Part shown: positions 23,170 to 32,949 of the stretch, in pieces
Position numbering within the stretch: the first letter of the stretch is position 1
How the letters are laid out: every line of letters begins with the position of its first letter
Notes under the pieces: generated by a model
What the model saw: the letters and a program-made list of their open reading frames with translations, nothing else
Database searches by the model: none
What the model was told of the DNA's origin: nothing
NCBI GenBank assembly: GCA_009746045.1
Contig: RPFO01000002.1
Location: forward strand, 249,501 to 313,500
Origin: Mesostigma viride
Taxonomy: Eukaryota; Streptophyta; Mesostigmatophyceae; Mesostigmatales; Mesostigmataceae
Direction of reading: 5' to 3'
DNA: 64,000 nt
Position numbers and translations under genes: made by a program

Positions 23170-24575
23170 GCATAAACAATATGCGTGAAAGGTCGGCCCG
23201 AATTGGTGGTCAGCTCTTGGCGTCCAGTATCAGCACCATCTCGGCACCGACGTCTGGTTCGTCCCAGACCCGGCAGGATGCCCAGTGGCTCCCTGCGGCC
23301 CCTTTCGTGGAGGCCGACCTCTTCCCAGACGACATGCTGACCTCTGCCCCAGCCGCGGATGTAGTCGCGCCATCCCTTGCATAGGGATCTAGTGGGCAGG
23401 CCTCGTCCTTGGCGGCCCCCTTGGACAGTCATGTCAGCTTCGGGGGGACTCCCAAATGGCCCCTACAAGCCCTGCTCCCCGCGCCGGCCGTCGCCGCCAT
23501 AACGGCCCTCGTGCGCGACAGCCTCAAATCGCCGGCACAGGCACCACCAGCTGTTGCGGTGGCGCAAGCCTCCCATGCCACACTGACGGATGCTCGCCAG
23601 CCCGCCCCTCCGATGCTCAGTGCTACCCCGTCGGAACCCACGCGTCCCGGGCCGCTTGTGGTGACCCGCTCCACCGTCAGTTATCCCGCCTTGCATCTAG
23701 CGCCCTCGTGTTACTCGGATGACACGCACCGCCTTGCTGACTGCGGCTACCACGCACGGTCCAAGGCCGGGCGCATTGGCCTGCCGCGCCCCGGGATCGG
23801 CCCTGGATGGTCCACCGGGCCTGGGTTCTCCGCAAGCCGCACATCTGGCCCCTCAAACCTCTCGGCTGACGGCGTGTCGCCCCCCTGGCCCGTGCTGACG
23901 TTCCCTGTCACCACACGTTTCCAGCTCACCAAGTGTGACGCTCCCTCGGTCGTACTTGGGGTTCCCATGGTAAATGCCCCGCAGGCGCACCCGGTGCTTC
24001 TGCACCAGAACCATTCCATCCTGGCCCTCGACCCGCGCTTTGGTGTCTCACCACGGCCTGTGCAGACGCCAATCGTCCCCACCATACGCCGTGTTGAGGG
24101 GGGGCTGTTAAGCGCGGACGACACCCACAGTTACCAAAGCTTGGTCGGGGCACTATTGTCTGCATCGATGTGGACCGAGCGAAACTTGGCATTTGCAGTT
24201 AACGTACTGTCCCAGAAGATGCAGAAGCCAGTGAGTGACTAGGCACTGGCACACCACGTGCTCCAGTATCTGGTCCATCACATAGCAGTTGGGTGACCCG
24301 ACTCCACGGCCAAGGTGTCTGTGACAACACCGTTGCGGTCGCCTTGACAAGGTACCCCGTCCATCCCAGGAGGAGGAAGCACATCGATGTCAAGTTTCGT
24401 TACATCTGTGAGAAGGTCATTGATGGCACCATCCAGGTGTCTCGCCTCCCAGGGGTTCAGATGCTAGCAGACATGCTCACCAAGGCACTGCCTGAGCCTC
24501 GCTTTGTGGAACTCAGGGGCAAATTATGGGCACCTGTGATATTGGCCAACTTTCTTTTTTATGTTCATCCCTAAT
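23170..24575 (+). pseudogene. Decayed Ty1/Copia pol: RT end and RNase H
   Basis: The frame that ends at 24242 carries the end of a Copia reverse transcriptase domain: a sensor-like VLGVPMV block, then PVQTPIVPT and SYQSLVGALL...NLAFAVNVLS, which match the family pattern (P-V-x-TP ... Y-R-S-L-V-G-x-L ... R-P-D-L-A-F-A-V-x-x-L-S). It stops at TAG 24240-24242. A second frame (24293-24574) carries the RNase H tail: HIDVKFRYICEKVIDGTIQV and MLADMLTKALPEPRF. The two frames are separated by stops and a shift, and gag, protease and integrase are absent or unrecognisable. The 5' part (23170-23700) is open but without clear motifs. It is a dead copy of an LTR retrotransposon; no LTR was found beside it. 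Confidence 0.85.
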
Positions 24576-24663
24576 GACTGTTGCAATGGACATCATAGTT
24601 TCCAGTCTGTTGTTTGAGTCTGGAAGAGCATTTGCAGAATGTGTACCGAGTAGGGGGGGGGGG

Positions 24664-24978
24664 TCAGAAGTATCGATACACCTGCTTGGCAAGAAGTTAA
24701 TAGTTTGGTCAGAAGTATCGATACACCTGCTTGGCAAGAAGTTAATAGTTTGGTCAGAAGTATCGATACAACTACTTGGCAAGAAGTTAATAGTTTGGTC
24801 AGAAGTATCGATACACCTGCTTGGCAAGAAGTTAATAGTTTGGTCAGAAGTATCGATACACCTGCTTGGCAAGAAGTTAATAGTTTGGTCAGAAGTATCG
24901 ACACACCTGCTTGGCAAGAGGTTAATAGTTTGGTCAGAAGTATCGATACACCTGCTTGGCAAGAAGTTAATTGTTTGG
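24664..24978. repeat. 45-bp minisatellite, seven copies
   Basis: Seven head-to-tail copies start TCAGAAGTATCGATACACCT at 24664, 24709, 24754, 24799, 24844, 24889 and 24934. They are nearly identical, with single changes in copies 3, 6 and 7. Each contains the palindrome TATCGATA. A G9 run precedes the array. It follows the Copia RNase H remnant by about 90 bases. Open frames across it result from the 45-base (15-codon) period. Confidence 0.97.
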
Positions 24979-25694
24979 TCAAAGTATTCACGTTTGTGGT
25001 AGGGAGTAGGTGCTGACTAGACTAGAATGTCTTTGATTGGATGGAAAAGACTTCCGTCAAGGAGGAAATAGTTCTCGTACCAGCTATGTAGCTACTTTGA
25101 CATTTTTGCTGTGATTGGCCATGTGCTGAACGGAACGTACAGTGGTAGTGCATTCCTGTTCACTCACTTTGCGTGTACCTTAACATCCACGTACTTAGCG
25201 CAAGACTTTGCGCATAGCTACCTTCATAACGCTTCAGGAGAGCCTGTCCGAATGCATAAATGATGTGACCGCTCTTCCTGTCAATACACTCTCACACTCA
25301 CGCATGCAGTCACGCACTGCTTCCAGCAGCTGGCCCTCTGGCCGAGGCCGACACTTAGTGTCGTGAACTGTTTGAACTAATAAAGATTGTTTATTCTCAC
25401 CACAGGTCCAGGCCAGGCGCGACGAATACACGTTGACGCGACGAACCTGTGACCTGCACTAGGACTTGCCTGGAGGACTTGGACGCCTGAGGACTTGGCC
25501 TGGACGCCTGAGGACTTGGTGCGCTTCAGATGACTGACGGACACCCTAAATTTACGCGTCAGTCGCCATACGCGCGGCCAAAATTTACACATCAGACGGC
25601 TGACGCGCGGGGTGGAATTCCTGACGCGTCAGCGGCTGACGCCTGCGTCCCGTTACTAGAGACACTGTTTTTTTTTCTTTGCTAGTATGTGTAA
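24979..25694. other. No gene recognised; short duplications
   Basis: Contains two to three near copies of CCTGGACGCCTGAGGACTTG at ~25470-25520 and CTGACGCGTCAGCGGCTGAC words at ~25595-25645. No coding signal. Confidence 0.35.
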
Positions 25695-26162
25695 GGGTGT
25701 TTCCACACTTGACTTCGACTAGCTCGGAAATTCCCCAGATTTACCTAATTTTGTAAGCCAGCCTAGTCGGGGTCGGGGTCGGCGCGCAGGACGGACCGGT
25801 CCGAAATGGGCAGGAATATCGGCCTCGGAAAGCGAGCTAGTCGGGATACTGTCACACTTGCCCCTCATGGAAAAAAATTGTGTTCCTTCAATCCGTCGGA
25901 AACCGGCACGGCATTGACCTCGAACCCAGTCAAAATCAATGGAACTCGCTGAATTCCAAGCCTAGTCGCGGCTAGCCGCGAGGGGGAGGAGGCTAGGCAA
26001 AACTAGGGGAGTACGAGGCGAATTTTGGAAATCCGGCCATTTTCACCTAGTCCGTAGGAAATGGCCCGATTTTACCTAGTTTCCTAGTCTGACCACGTTT
26101 CAGCCTAGCTTTTGCTGAAATGCCTTGGATTTTCTGAGTCGAAGTCATTTGTGGAAACACCC
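25695..26162. mobile_element. Tourist-like MITE (PIF/Harbinger type), TAA target duplication
   Basis: The left end starts GGGTGTTTCCACACTTGACT; the right end on the other strand starts GGGTGTTTCCACAAATGACT, and both continue TCGACT. The inverted repeats enclose 468 bases flanked by TAA on both sides (25692-25694 and 26163-26165). A 3-bp TWA duplication and a GGGTGTTT-type end are the usual signs of PIF/Harbinger and its Tourist MITEs. The interior is non-coding and contains scattered CCTAGTC and GACTAGG words in both directions. Confidence 0.88.
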
Positions 26163-26380
26163 TAATTGCATTTGAACGTCCGGTGTGTTGTCAAGTGCTT
26201 TATGCATTAAGTGACTCTACAGCTTTGTTGACGCGAACCATAGCCACACAACAGTTTGCACCCATAGTGAGTGACTTGCACCATTGCACGTTGTCTTTCC
26301 ATGCATGGCACAAGCCCCGTGCGTTTGTTTTGCTCTCGCTGGGCCCACAGGTCACCCTGGTGAGTGCGCGGCGCATGCCT

Positions 26381-26487
26381 GCGTGCCTCGTGCCTGCGTG
26401 CCTGCGTGCCTGCGTGCCTGCGTGCCTCGTGCCTGCGTGCCTGCGTGCCCTTGCCTGCGTGCCTGCGTGCCGGCATGCCTGCGTGCG
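26381..26487. repeat. (GCCTGCGT)n octanucleotide repeat
   Basis: About a dozen imperfect 8-bp units. Open frames through it on both strands are periodic and not considered coding. Confidence 0.92.
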
Positions 26488-28077
26488 CGTACTTCCTCAT
26501 TGTCTCGACTCCGCCACGCTCCAATAACAACTGGATGCATGGTATTCAAAAGCAGGGCCGGAAGGTCTTTTTCTTGTGCCTTGCATGGCCGCCTACCCAC
26601 GGTGCAGGTAAAGCAAGGCTTGAGGAATAAGCGCGAAGGTTGACTTCGTGGTGCGAGAAGGTTGACCACCGGATGTGAGCATGGCTGGAAATGTGGCGCA
26701 CCACCGGCTATTTGAAGGCAGCCATCCTAGGTCTCAGATCTCTTTTGACACACGGGCCCATGGTGGAGCCGTGGAGAATCCATGATATAGGATAGCCAGC
26801 ACAGGCATAACAAATGAGCCAGCATGGCCCAAGTTGGCTGACTTTGGAGCGAGGCAACCACCTTAAGGAACTGCCTCGAAGTCACACTGGCTACAACCCG
26901 GGTGTTACTTTGACAGCTGGGTAAACGGAACAACAACGGTGACCTCGATGGTTGAATTTTTACCCGTGTTTTTTTACAACGCGATGTATCGCGTTGTACG
27001 GTTAGAACGTGATGTATCGCGTTGTAATAGATGACACGTGGCAGACACAGTAGATATGAAATTTTCGGTCTGAAACTCGGTGGACGGCCTCCTTACATCC
27101 CGTAGAACTCAAGAAAAAATCCTGGTATTTTTTGAATTTTTTTGTGACAGCTGCAAACAAATATGTACCACTGAAATCAGGCATTTTCGCGGGACGAAGG
27201 TGAAGACGACGGCTATGGCGGCAGGTAGATCTCGCCAGTTTTTGTGCAAATTTCAGCGGCTGTTGCGTGGCACGACCATGATGATGCGCTCAAAGGTTGG
27301 TAATTAGGTTTCTTCGAGTTTGTTGAGGTACTGGGGCAAAGGAAACGTAGAGTTTTCCAGTTTCTCATTTCATGCGGAAACCCTAGAAACCGGCATACAT
27401 ATTAGTACGGCAAGACTCGCGGGTCTGCTGCGGCACCATGCTTGGTAGCTATTTGCAGGCACCATCATGAAGTTAGACAACTATGCCTGGACGCATGGCG
27501 AGCCAACGCCGTGCTAGGCTCCGCGAGGGCGACCCCCCGTGCTGGTTGACAGTTGGCAGCATTAGCAGGAGTTGGCAGCAGTGGGCAGGGGTCGGCAGCA
27601 GCGGGCAGATGGTGACGGCAGTCAGCAAAAAGTGATATGCCATTGAAACTCTCCAAGGACGACTCGATCGTGCGGTCCCGTAACTACTGCGGCATCGGCA
27701 GGGCCCCCAGCGGTAACGCCCGCAAGTGCGCGCGTTTCGGTCAGGTGCGGCGGTACGGTCTGTATAGACAAGGGTCGTATAGACACGTCCGTGGACTCAG
27801 ACTACTCAGACTAACAAACTGAGGGGTCGTGGGCAAGGGGCGGGAAGGCCGTCTCGCCAGGCCGGAACTTAGCAGGTGTGCCAGAATTATTGTACTTTTC
27901 AAAGTCTGAAAGGGCAACGAGGGGACCTCAGTTTGCTAGGATCTAGTGGAAGGACTAGGGTAGTTGTCTGAGAGGAAATTAGACGCGAAGGCCGCAGGAG
28001 CCGCGTGGCTATTCTAGTTGGACCTGCATGGAGGGAGATAGGGGGTAACAAGAAAGGTTGATAGGGAAAACAAACAT

Positions 28078-28078
<1 letters not shown>
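26488..28078. other. No gene recognised; one candidate first exon
   Basis: At 27215-27295 a frame opens with ATG in good context (GGCTATGGCGG), reads 27 codons (MAAGRSRQFLCKFQRLLRGT...) and ends at a possible donor CAAAG|GTTGGT. The peptide is basic and free of acids, like an organelle presequence, but no downstream exon was found, so it is not called as a gene. The palindrome at 26976-26997 is listed separately. CAGCAG/GGGCAG words repeat near 27555-27610. Confidence 0.25.
26976..26997. other. Perfect inverted repeat, 10-bp arms
   Basis: ACAACGCGAT and ATCGCGTTGT face each other across a GT spacer. The right arm with its context (GATGTATCGCGTTGTA) is repeated once more at ~27011-27027. Confidence 0.85.

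Positions 28079-28115
<37 letters not shown>
28079..28115. repeat. (AC)n microsatellite
   Basis: About 18 uninterrupted AC/CA units, followed by a short ACCACCACC stretch. Confidence 0.97.
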
Positions 28116-28117
<2 letters not shown>

Positions 28118-28231
28118 CGTACACACACCACCACCACTACCAACACAAACAACCAAAACTAAGAAGGAAAAGAGGGATCAAACGCATACACACATACCGA
28201 CGAAGGGGCTAAAAGAATAAGTAAGGAGTAT

Positions 28232-29085
28232 ACATTACAACCGTCCCCATCCTCCGCTCCATCCTCACGGAAGCCTTTCAGCAGCACATGACCCCCCTTG
28301 CTGCCGACATAGCAGCAATCGGCGGCACGCTGACTGCTGAACTTCCTCACATTTCCACCGCCGCCCGGCCTCCACCTCCACTGCCATTTCCGCCTCCACT
28401 GCCGACATCAAAGCCCAGCTCCTCGACCTCGACCAACGCCTTCAAGCCACCGCCAACGCCCTTGAGAGCTTGCATGACACCGCCGGCCTCACCGCTGCCC
28501 AGGCGGTGAAGGACATTGTCGCCCAGCCGGCTCCTGCTGGCCCGGCCGGCGATGCTCCCTCCACCTGGGCGGACTTACTTAAGCAACACACCACCTCCAC
28601 CACCTCCACCATCTCGGCACAACTCAAGCAACAAGCCCTCGACCTTCGCGAGGAAGCCGACATCGCCCGGCGCAGCCACAATGTCATCGTCAAGCACTTC
28701 GACCAGCAGGCAGGTGAGACCTCCACGAGCCTTCTTGAGGCATCCTTTCTTGCCCCCATGTTACTCACTGGTGAGCTGGACATGTCGGCTGTCCGCCTGC
28801 CCCGCGCGCGGGGGAAGGCTGGCCCCCGGCACCCGTGCTCCTCACCTTTAAGTACATGGCGGACAAGCTGGCGTTCCTTAAATGCCGCAAGAAGCTCTCG
28901 GAGACTCGCTTCACGCTGGACGACGACTTGACCCTGGCCCAGCAACAGCGGCGGCGCGAGCTATGGCCGACCTACCTTCAGCTCCGGCAGCTAGAGCGCA
29001 AGGGGGAAGCCGGTATACTGGAGGGGGGCGGTCATCCACGTTGACCACAAGCCCTGGCAGCCCCCTCCTGCCACCTCAGACTAGG
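28232..29085 (+). pseudogene. LINE ORF1-type protein, broken copy 1
   Basis: In several frames the translation matches the minus-strand copy at 34125-32950. The order is MTPLAADIAAIGGTLTAEL, a low-complexity segment, HDTAGLTAAQAVKDI with APAGPAGDAPSTWADLLKQH, a predicted coiled coil (LKQQALDLREEADIARRSHN then VIVKHFD), and a C-terminal block LAFLKCRKKLSETRFTLDDD followed by LTLAQQQRRRELWP. The last block resembles the C-terminal part of L1-type ORF1 proteins, where an Asp-rich DDDLT precedes Q-x-R-R-x-L. In LINEs this is an RNA-binding chaperone. At least two frameshifts lie at ~28340-28460 and ~28830. The ORF2 expected downstream is not in line here. Confidence 0.7.
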
Positions 29086-29229
29086 AATATATATTATAAT
29101 AATGTAATTACTTACAGCAGAGTGAAATCACTCAAACCAAAGCAAACGCCCAGCTATAAACCTCTATACAGAGCCATGTCAAATCTCTATACTACGATAA
29201 GACCAATGGAAACTCCTAACGGGAGGAAC

Positions 29230-29804
29230 CTAATAGCCCTGCTGCACCGCAAAATCAGCCCGCGTACGGCGGAGCATGATGTCAGCCATGGCCCGAGTCA
29301 GCGCCACCGACAAGCGCTGACGCCAATATGACGTCCAGGTCCGCGCCGACCATGAGGCCCGCTGGCCCTCCAGGTCCAGCCGGTCCTCCCGGAGCCGGCA
29401 ACACTCCTTGAAGAAGGCGGAGGTCAGGGGCCCCATGGCCCCAACCAAACTCCTCCAGGACAAAGGGCACCACACGATGGTGCCCGACGTCGCCGTAGGC
29501 CAGGAGCTTGGCCCGCTCCGCCCGGTCGATCCGCCGTGTAACCTGCCGTGAGGGAGGCCCCAGCCACGTGGCTAAGAGCCAAGGGCCGCGCCACCGAAAC
29601 GTCGATAAGCAGATGCCGGCCACCCCCCTCAAAGTCCAGCACCACGATGTCAGGCCGGTGGTTGGGGGAATAGAAGGCAGCGCCATCCGCATCCTCGGAC
29701 CGGATGTTCGCGTGGGGGAAAACCGACCGAATCATGGCGAGCACCACCGTCAGGAGGACAGTGTGCAAATACAAATACCAATTCTGATTCTGTTGGCCCC
29801 CCAT
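29230..29804 (-). pseudogene. Remnant of a LINE-type polyprotein C-terminus
   Basis: Two adjacent minus-strand frames carry HRPDIVVLDFEGGGRHLLID then VSVARPL (~29660-29585), and RAERAKLLAYGDVGHHRVVP then FVLEEFGWG (~29540-29440). The pattern R-P-D-(I/V), then D-V-(S/T)-V and P-L, then a K...Y block, then PFV-x-E-x-(F/Y)-G is familiar from the region after the reverse transcriptase in many animal and algal LINE-like proteins, where it resembles a restriction-enzyme-like fold. This comes from memory of the family, not a search. A frameshift separates the two halves, and the reverse transcriptase itself is absent. It converges on the ORF1 copy at 28232-29085, so the two are not one intact element. 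Confidence 0.5.
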
Positions 29805-29929
29805 GCAGGAAAGGTAGTGAGTCCCCGTGGGATCCAGCGGCTGCCCACAGCTAGGAATATATATACCTGGTTGTCTCTTTGATACCAGTAGTGCAGATTA
29901 GTAAGGCTTAGCCTAGCATGTGGCCCACG

Positions 29930-30331
29930 CGCATGTGCGCCCATAATGGCCCCCATGGATGATGCCTTCAACATTTAGCCATGTGCTTTGTCTATAATGG
30001 GACCCCCATCGATGTTGCATTAAGAATTTAGCCATGCTATGCCATGCAGAGAGATGCTCTCTGTCGAGAAGCCATGTCCTAGCTCTTGTATAGCCATGAT
30101 GATCTTCCTCCCTCACAGGCATGCTCCCCCCTTACCCGGGCATAGCGTGATAGACCATGAGGGTGCAGGTGCCCTGGTGCACCTAGAGTGCTTAGGGGTA
30201 GCTTACATTCCCACCCTTGCATGAAGTAGCCTACAATGTATTAAAAGCCATATGCCCCTTCTCAGGGCTATGTGCTACATCTACTCCCAACGGAGTGATG
30301 TTGATAATTAATTAATTAATTAATACATTAC
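29930..30331 (+). repeat. SINE-like element, copy A, with hairpin and TTAA tail
   Basis: The 3' part (30246-30331) has CCATATGCCCCTTCTCAGGG, then GTGCTACAT, a perfect ACTCC-CAAC-GGAGT hairpin and (TTAA)n. Upstream, GAGGGTGCAGGTGCCCTGGT and GCACCTAGAGTGC (~30158-30192) match the body of the full copy at 33826-34072 in diverged form. A ~50-bp imperfect tandem duplication (CCCCCATGGATG / CCCCCATCGATG ... TTTAGCCATG) lies at ~29942-30035. The 5' end is uncertain. Confidence 0.6.
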
Positions 30332-30394
30332 AACGGCACGGTTTACAGGATGCTCCGACAGGTCCCGAACGTAGGGTTTTCCAAGCGCCCATCA

Positions 30395-30807
30395 TCAGAG
30401 TCTTTGTATCAGGGCATGGGCACCTCGTATTTCGGACGAGATTAGACAGCGTAGGATAGCATTTGTAGGACACAGGTTGCTCGCACCAGCCAGGTCGACA
30501 CCGCCCTTGGTCTGGAAGGCCCCCAGCGGCTTGGCCAGCCAGGGCAGCACATTCTGACCTGGCCTGGCCCCAAGGGCATTCCCAAAAGGGTAGGGAAACA
30601 TGTCACGAACTACGTCCAGATGTTGCTGGATGACCTGTACTGGTCCCAGCCCAGTTTGAATACCGCATCCACTCTCTCTCCCTTCTTTGGACTGCCATGC
30701 AGAGCAAGACGCGGTGGCAGAAGATTGTCAAGGCTCACACATGCAATGCGCCCGACCCTGTGGGCAAGCCACCTCCCGCCAAGAGGAGGAGGCGTTTTGA
30801 TGAGTAG
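30395..30807 (+). pseudogene. LINE ORF2 C-terminal remnant
   Basis: A plus-strand frame reads APRISDEIRQRRIAFVGHRL then LAPARSTPPLVWKAP, which fits the conserved LINE C-terminal pattern I-R-x-R-R-(L/I)-x-F-x-G-H followed by R...P...W. A TGA interrupts it at ~30565. In a shifted frame VTNYVQMLLDDLYWSQPS follows. The tail TRWQKIVKAHTCNAPD ends in a basic stretch PPPAKRRRRFDE and TAG (30805-30807). The downstream ~90 bases read as 3' untranslated region and lead into the hairpin plus (AATTT)n tail at 30899-30983. It is a broken 5'-truncated LINE. One stop and at least one frameshift are visible. Confidence 0.6.
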
Positions 30808-30894
30808 CTAGGGTAGTTAGGATTTTTCTAGACTAGATAGATATATTAGCGTTAGGATAGTCCGATATTGCGCGGCTCTAGATCCACCCCACCC

Positions 30895-30983
30895 CCCATC
30901 AAGGAATATGTGCTACATGATCTCCCAACGGAGGCATGTTATAATTTAATTTAATTTAATTTAATTTAATTTAATTTAATACA
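30895..30983 (+). repeat. LINE 3' end: hairpin and (AATTT)n tail (copy B)
   Basis: ATATGTGCTACATGATCTCC then CAAC and GGAGGCATGTT, followed by about eight AATTT units. It shares GTGCTACAT, the CTCC-CAAC-GGAG hairpin and the A/T tail with SINE-like copies A, C and D. It follows the LINE ORF2 remnant in the same orientation, as expected for that element's 3' terminus. Confidence 0.65.
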
Positions 30984-31040
30984 TTACAAAGGGAACTGAA
31001 AAAGAAAAAAGAAAAAGACAGAAAGAAAAAAGAAAAGAGC

Positions 31041-31112
31041 ATGTAAATGGTATGTAAATGGTATGTAAATGGTATGTAAATGGTATGTACATGGTATGTG
31101 AATGGTATGTAA
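31041..31112. repeat. 11-bp minisatellite (ATGTAAATGGT)n
   Basis: Six to seven copies at 31041, 31052, 31063, 31074, 31085, 31096 and 31107, with single changes in the last ones. It abuts tail copy C. Confidence 0.95.
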
Positions 31113-31190
31113 AGCCATATGCCCCTTCTCAGGGATATGTGCTACATTGACTCCCAACGGAGTGATATGTTGATAATTAATTAATTAATG
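31111..31190 (+). repeat. SINE/LINE tail copy C
   Basis: GCCATATGCCCCTTCTCAGG, GTGCTACAT, the ACTCC-CAAC-GGAGT hairpin, GATATGTTGATAA and a (TTAA)n tail. No recognisable SINE body precedes it; the 11-bp repeat does. Confidence 0.7.
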
Positions 31191-32040
31191 TAAATGGTAA
31201 TAATACGAACAATAATAAATAAAGACAAAGTAAAGAGTAATAATAATAACCATAACAAAAAAGGAATAAAGGAAAGATCATTGCTGGGATGTGGCGGAGG
31301 CGCACAGGCGATGTTGGAGTATGGGTCTGGCGTTCGATTTTCTAATCATGCCCGGAGCTACCCAATAAAAGTCTGCACAAATCTCGGTTTAGCCGAGAGT
31401 CCGGGCGTTCGGAATTAATAAACATGTGTAAACCCAAGAAAGTTGAAAAAGCTTTAGTGGTACATTCTGGCCCCGATATTCACAGTCTCCTTTCCCACAC
31501 AGCAAAATATGGTGTTGTTCTTCGATCTCAGTACATCGTAATTACATCGTTTTTCCCGTCTTTGTTCTTATCGTGTGGATTTCATCACGACTCTTGTTGA
31601 ACTCTTGCATCGTTTATTGGCGATCAAAAACTATGACCGAGACATTATGCTCCGTCAAGTCCGGTGTTTTTTGCAACGTCACCCACATCTGTTCGGTGCT
31701 GCCTCTTGGCACAAGCTCTACAAACAGGTCGTGGACCGGCTGGATCGCATAGTATCTCCGCACATCTGAACCCTGCATGTGATGCCAGATCTCCTTTGCG
31801 GCCGTTCCGAGCTTGGCACTGGATTCGTTGTCCACATCGTCGCGTCGCTGCAGCAACACGATGTTTTCTGGCATACGCGGGCTTTTGGTTCCCGCCGCAC
31901 ATTTGAAAGTGCTGTCCTCCGGCTTTTTGCCTTTGCACTGTGTGCAGTTCTTGGACGTTTGGAATCATGGCATGGCTAACGTGATGACTGACTAGCTATA
32001 GACCTTTTCAGTGGTTTTCCATTTGCGGGTATTTCCTCGT
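31191..32040. other. No gene recognised
   Basis: AT-rich at the left. A 6-bp stem hairpin TCTCGG-TTTAG-CCGAGA lies near 31381-31398. An 86-codon minus-strand frame (31874-31614) with a varied amino-acid composition shows no recognised family and is not called as a gene. Confidence 0.3.
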
Positions 32041-32340
32041 AAATGGTGGGAGAGCGATCGCAGCAATGGTGCTCACCACTAGACACTCCCGGCCAGTTAG
32101 GCTCGAAACACACGCCCTGATCAAGCATGCTGTTTCCGGCCCCACCGTCTAGGTCATCTAGTCGCTCTACACGTAAGCCAGCCATAATTTCAATGCACAA
32201 GGATACACATTTCCATCATGCACCATTCATCTTCATCATCCTGAACGACTCGAACACGCGGACAAGATAACGGCAGGCTCGAGCTACCATGGTCCGGATT
32301 CTCCCGATTTCTGGCCTGCGCTGGTTGTCTCCTTGACATT
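32041..32340 (+). repeat. Dispersed repeat family R1, copy 2
   Basis: Matches copy 1 in two blocks: AATGGTGGGAGAGCGATCGC (32043-) and CAGGCTCGAGCTACCATGGT through GCGCTGGTTGTCTCC (32276-32333). The intervening sequence is shorter than in copy 1, so one copy has gained or lost sequence. Confidence 0.6.
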
Positions 32341-32537
32341 CTGGCCCTTTTTCGGCCTCGCCGTCGGCCTCTCCTGAGCCCAAACGCAGTCGTCCCGCCG
32401 AGCCAGTTTCAAGATTTCACCATCGACGAGCACTTTTGGCAGAAAAGTCCGAGTGACCAGCTGCACGTCCTGTTTCATGGGACGTGGGACGCGGTTTAAG
32501 AATTGTGCTTCGCACTCAAGATTCGGGAGGGCCACGT

Positions 32538-32698
32538 AATGCAATCAGGGCGACAACCTGCAGGTGTAGGATGTACAACTATCACCTGCTCAGGGTGCAC
32601 AAGGTGCACCTGCACCGCCATGATGGTTCATGCCTCCTATAAACAAGCACAGGCACACAAGGCGGCTTGAGGAGAGGGCCTAGAAGGCCTGCATGACT
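32538..32698 (-). mobile_element. SINE-like element, copy E, lacking the tail
   Basis: On the minus strand it starts GTCATGCAGGCCTTCTAGGC, exactly as the full copy at 33826, and follows that copy through GTGCCTGTGCTTGTTTA, GGAGGCATGAACCA, GGTGCAGGTGCACC and CCTACACCTGCAGGTTGTCG to CCCTGATTGCATTAC. There it stops, just before the hairpin and TTAA tail. Coinciding 5' ends support the element boundary. Confidence 0.8.
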
Positions 32699-32844
32699 TA
32701 TGGGGTGGAAGGTAATATGTGGCTAGGCTATAGCTGGGGTACACATGGCCTCTCAGCAGAGAGTAACTCCCTGCATGGGCAAAGCATGACTAGAAATTGC
32801 TTCGGCTATGTAAGGGCGGGTGTGGGCCCATCACGTAGGCATAC

Positions 32845-32920
32845 AAGATAACGGCAGGCTCGAGCTACCATGGTCCGGATTCTCCCGATTTCTGGCCTGC
32901 GCTGGTTGTCTCCTTGATAC
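32845..32920 (+). repeat. Dispersed repeat family R1, copy 3
   Basis: ACAAGATAACGGCAGGCTCG through GCGCTGGTTGTCTCCTTGAT, nearly identical to the end of copy 2. Confidence 0.75.
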
Positions 32921-32949
32921 ATGGCCACGTCACTAAGCTTTCTAGTCTA

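Noticed and set aside
24513-25016. Repeat proteins of 100-158 aa at 24.5-25.0 kb
   Set aside because: The 45-bp unit is 15 codons, so three frames on each strand remain open. No supporting motif.
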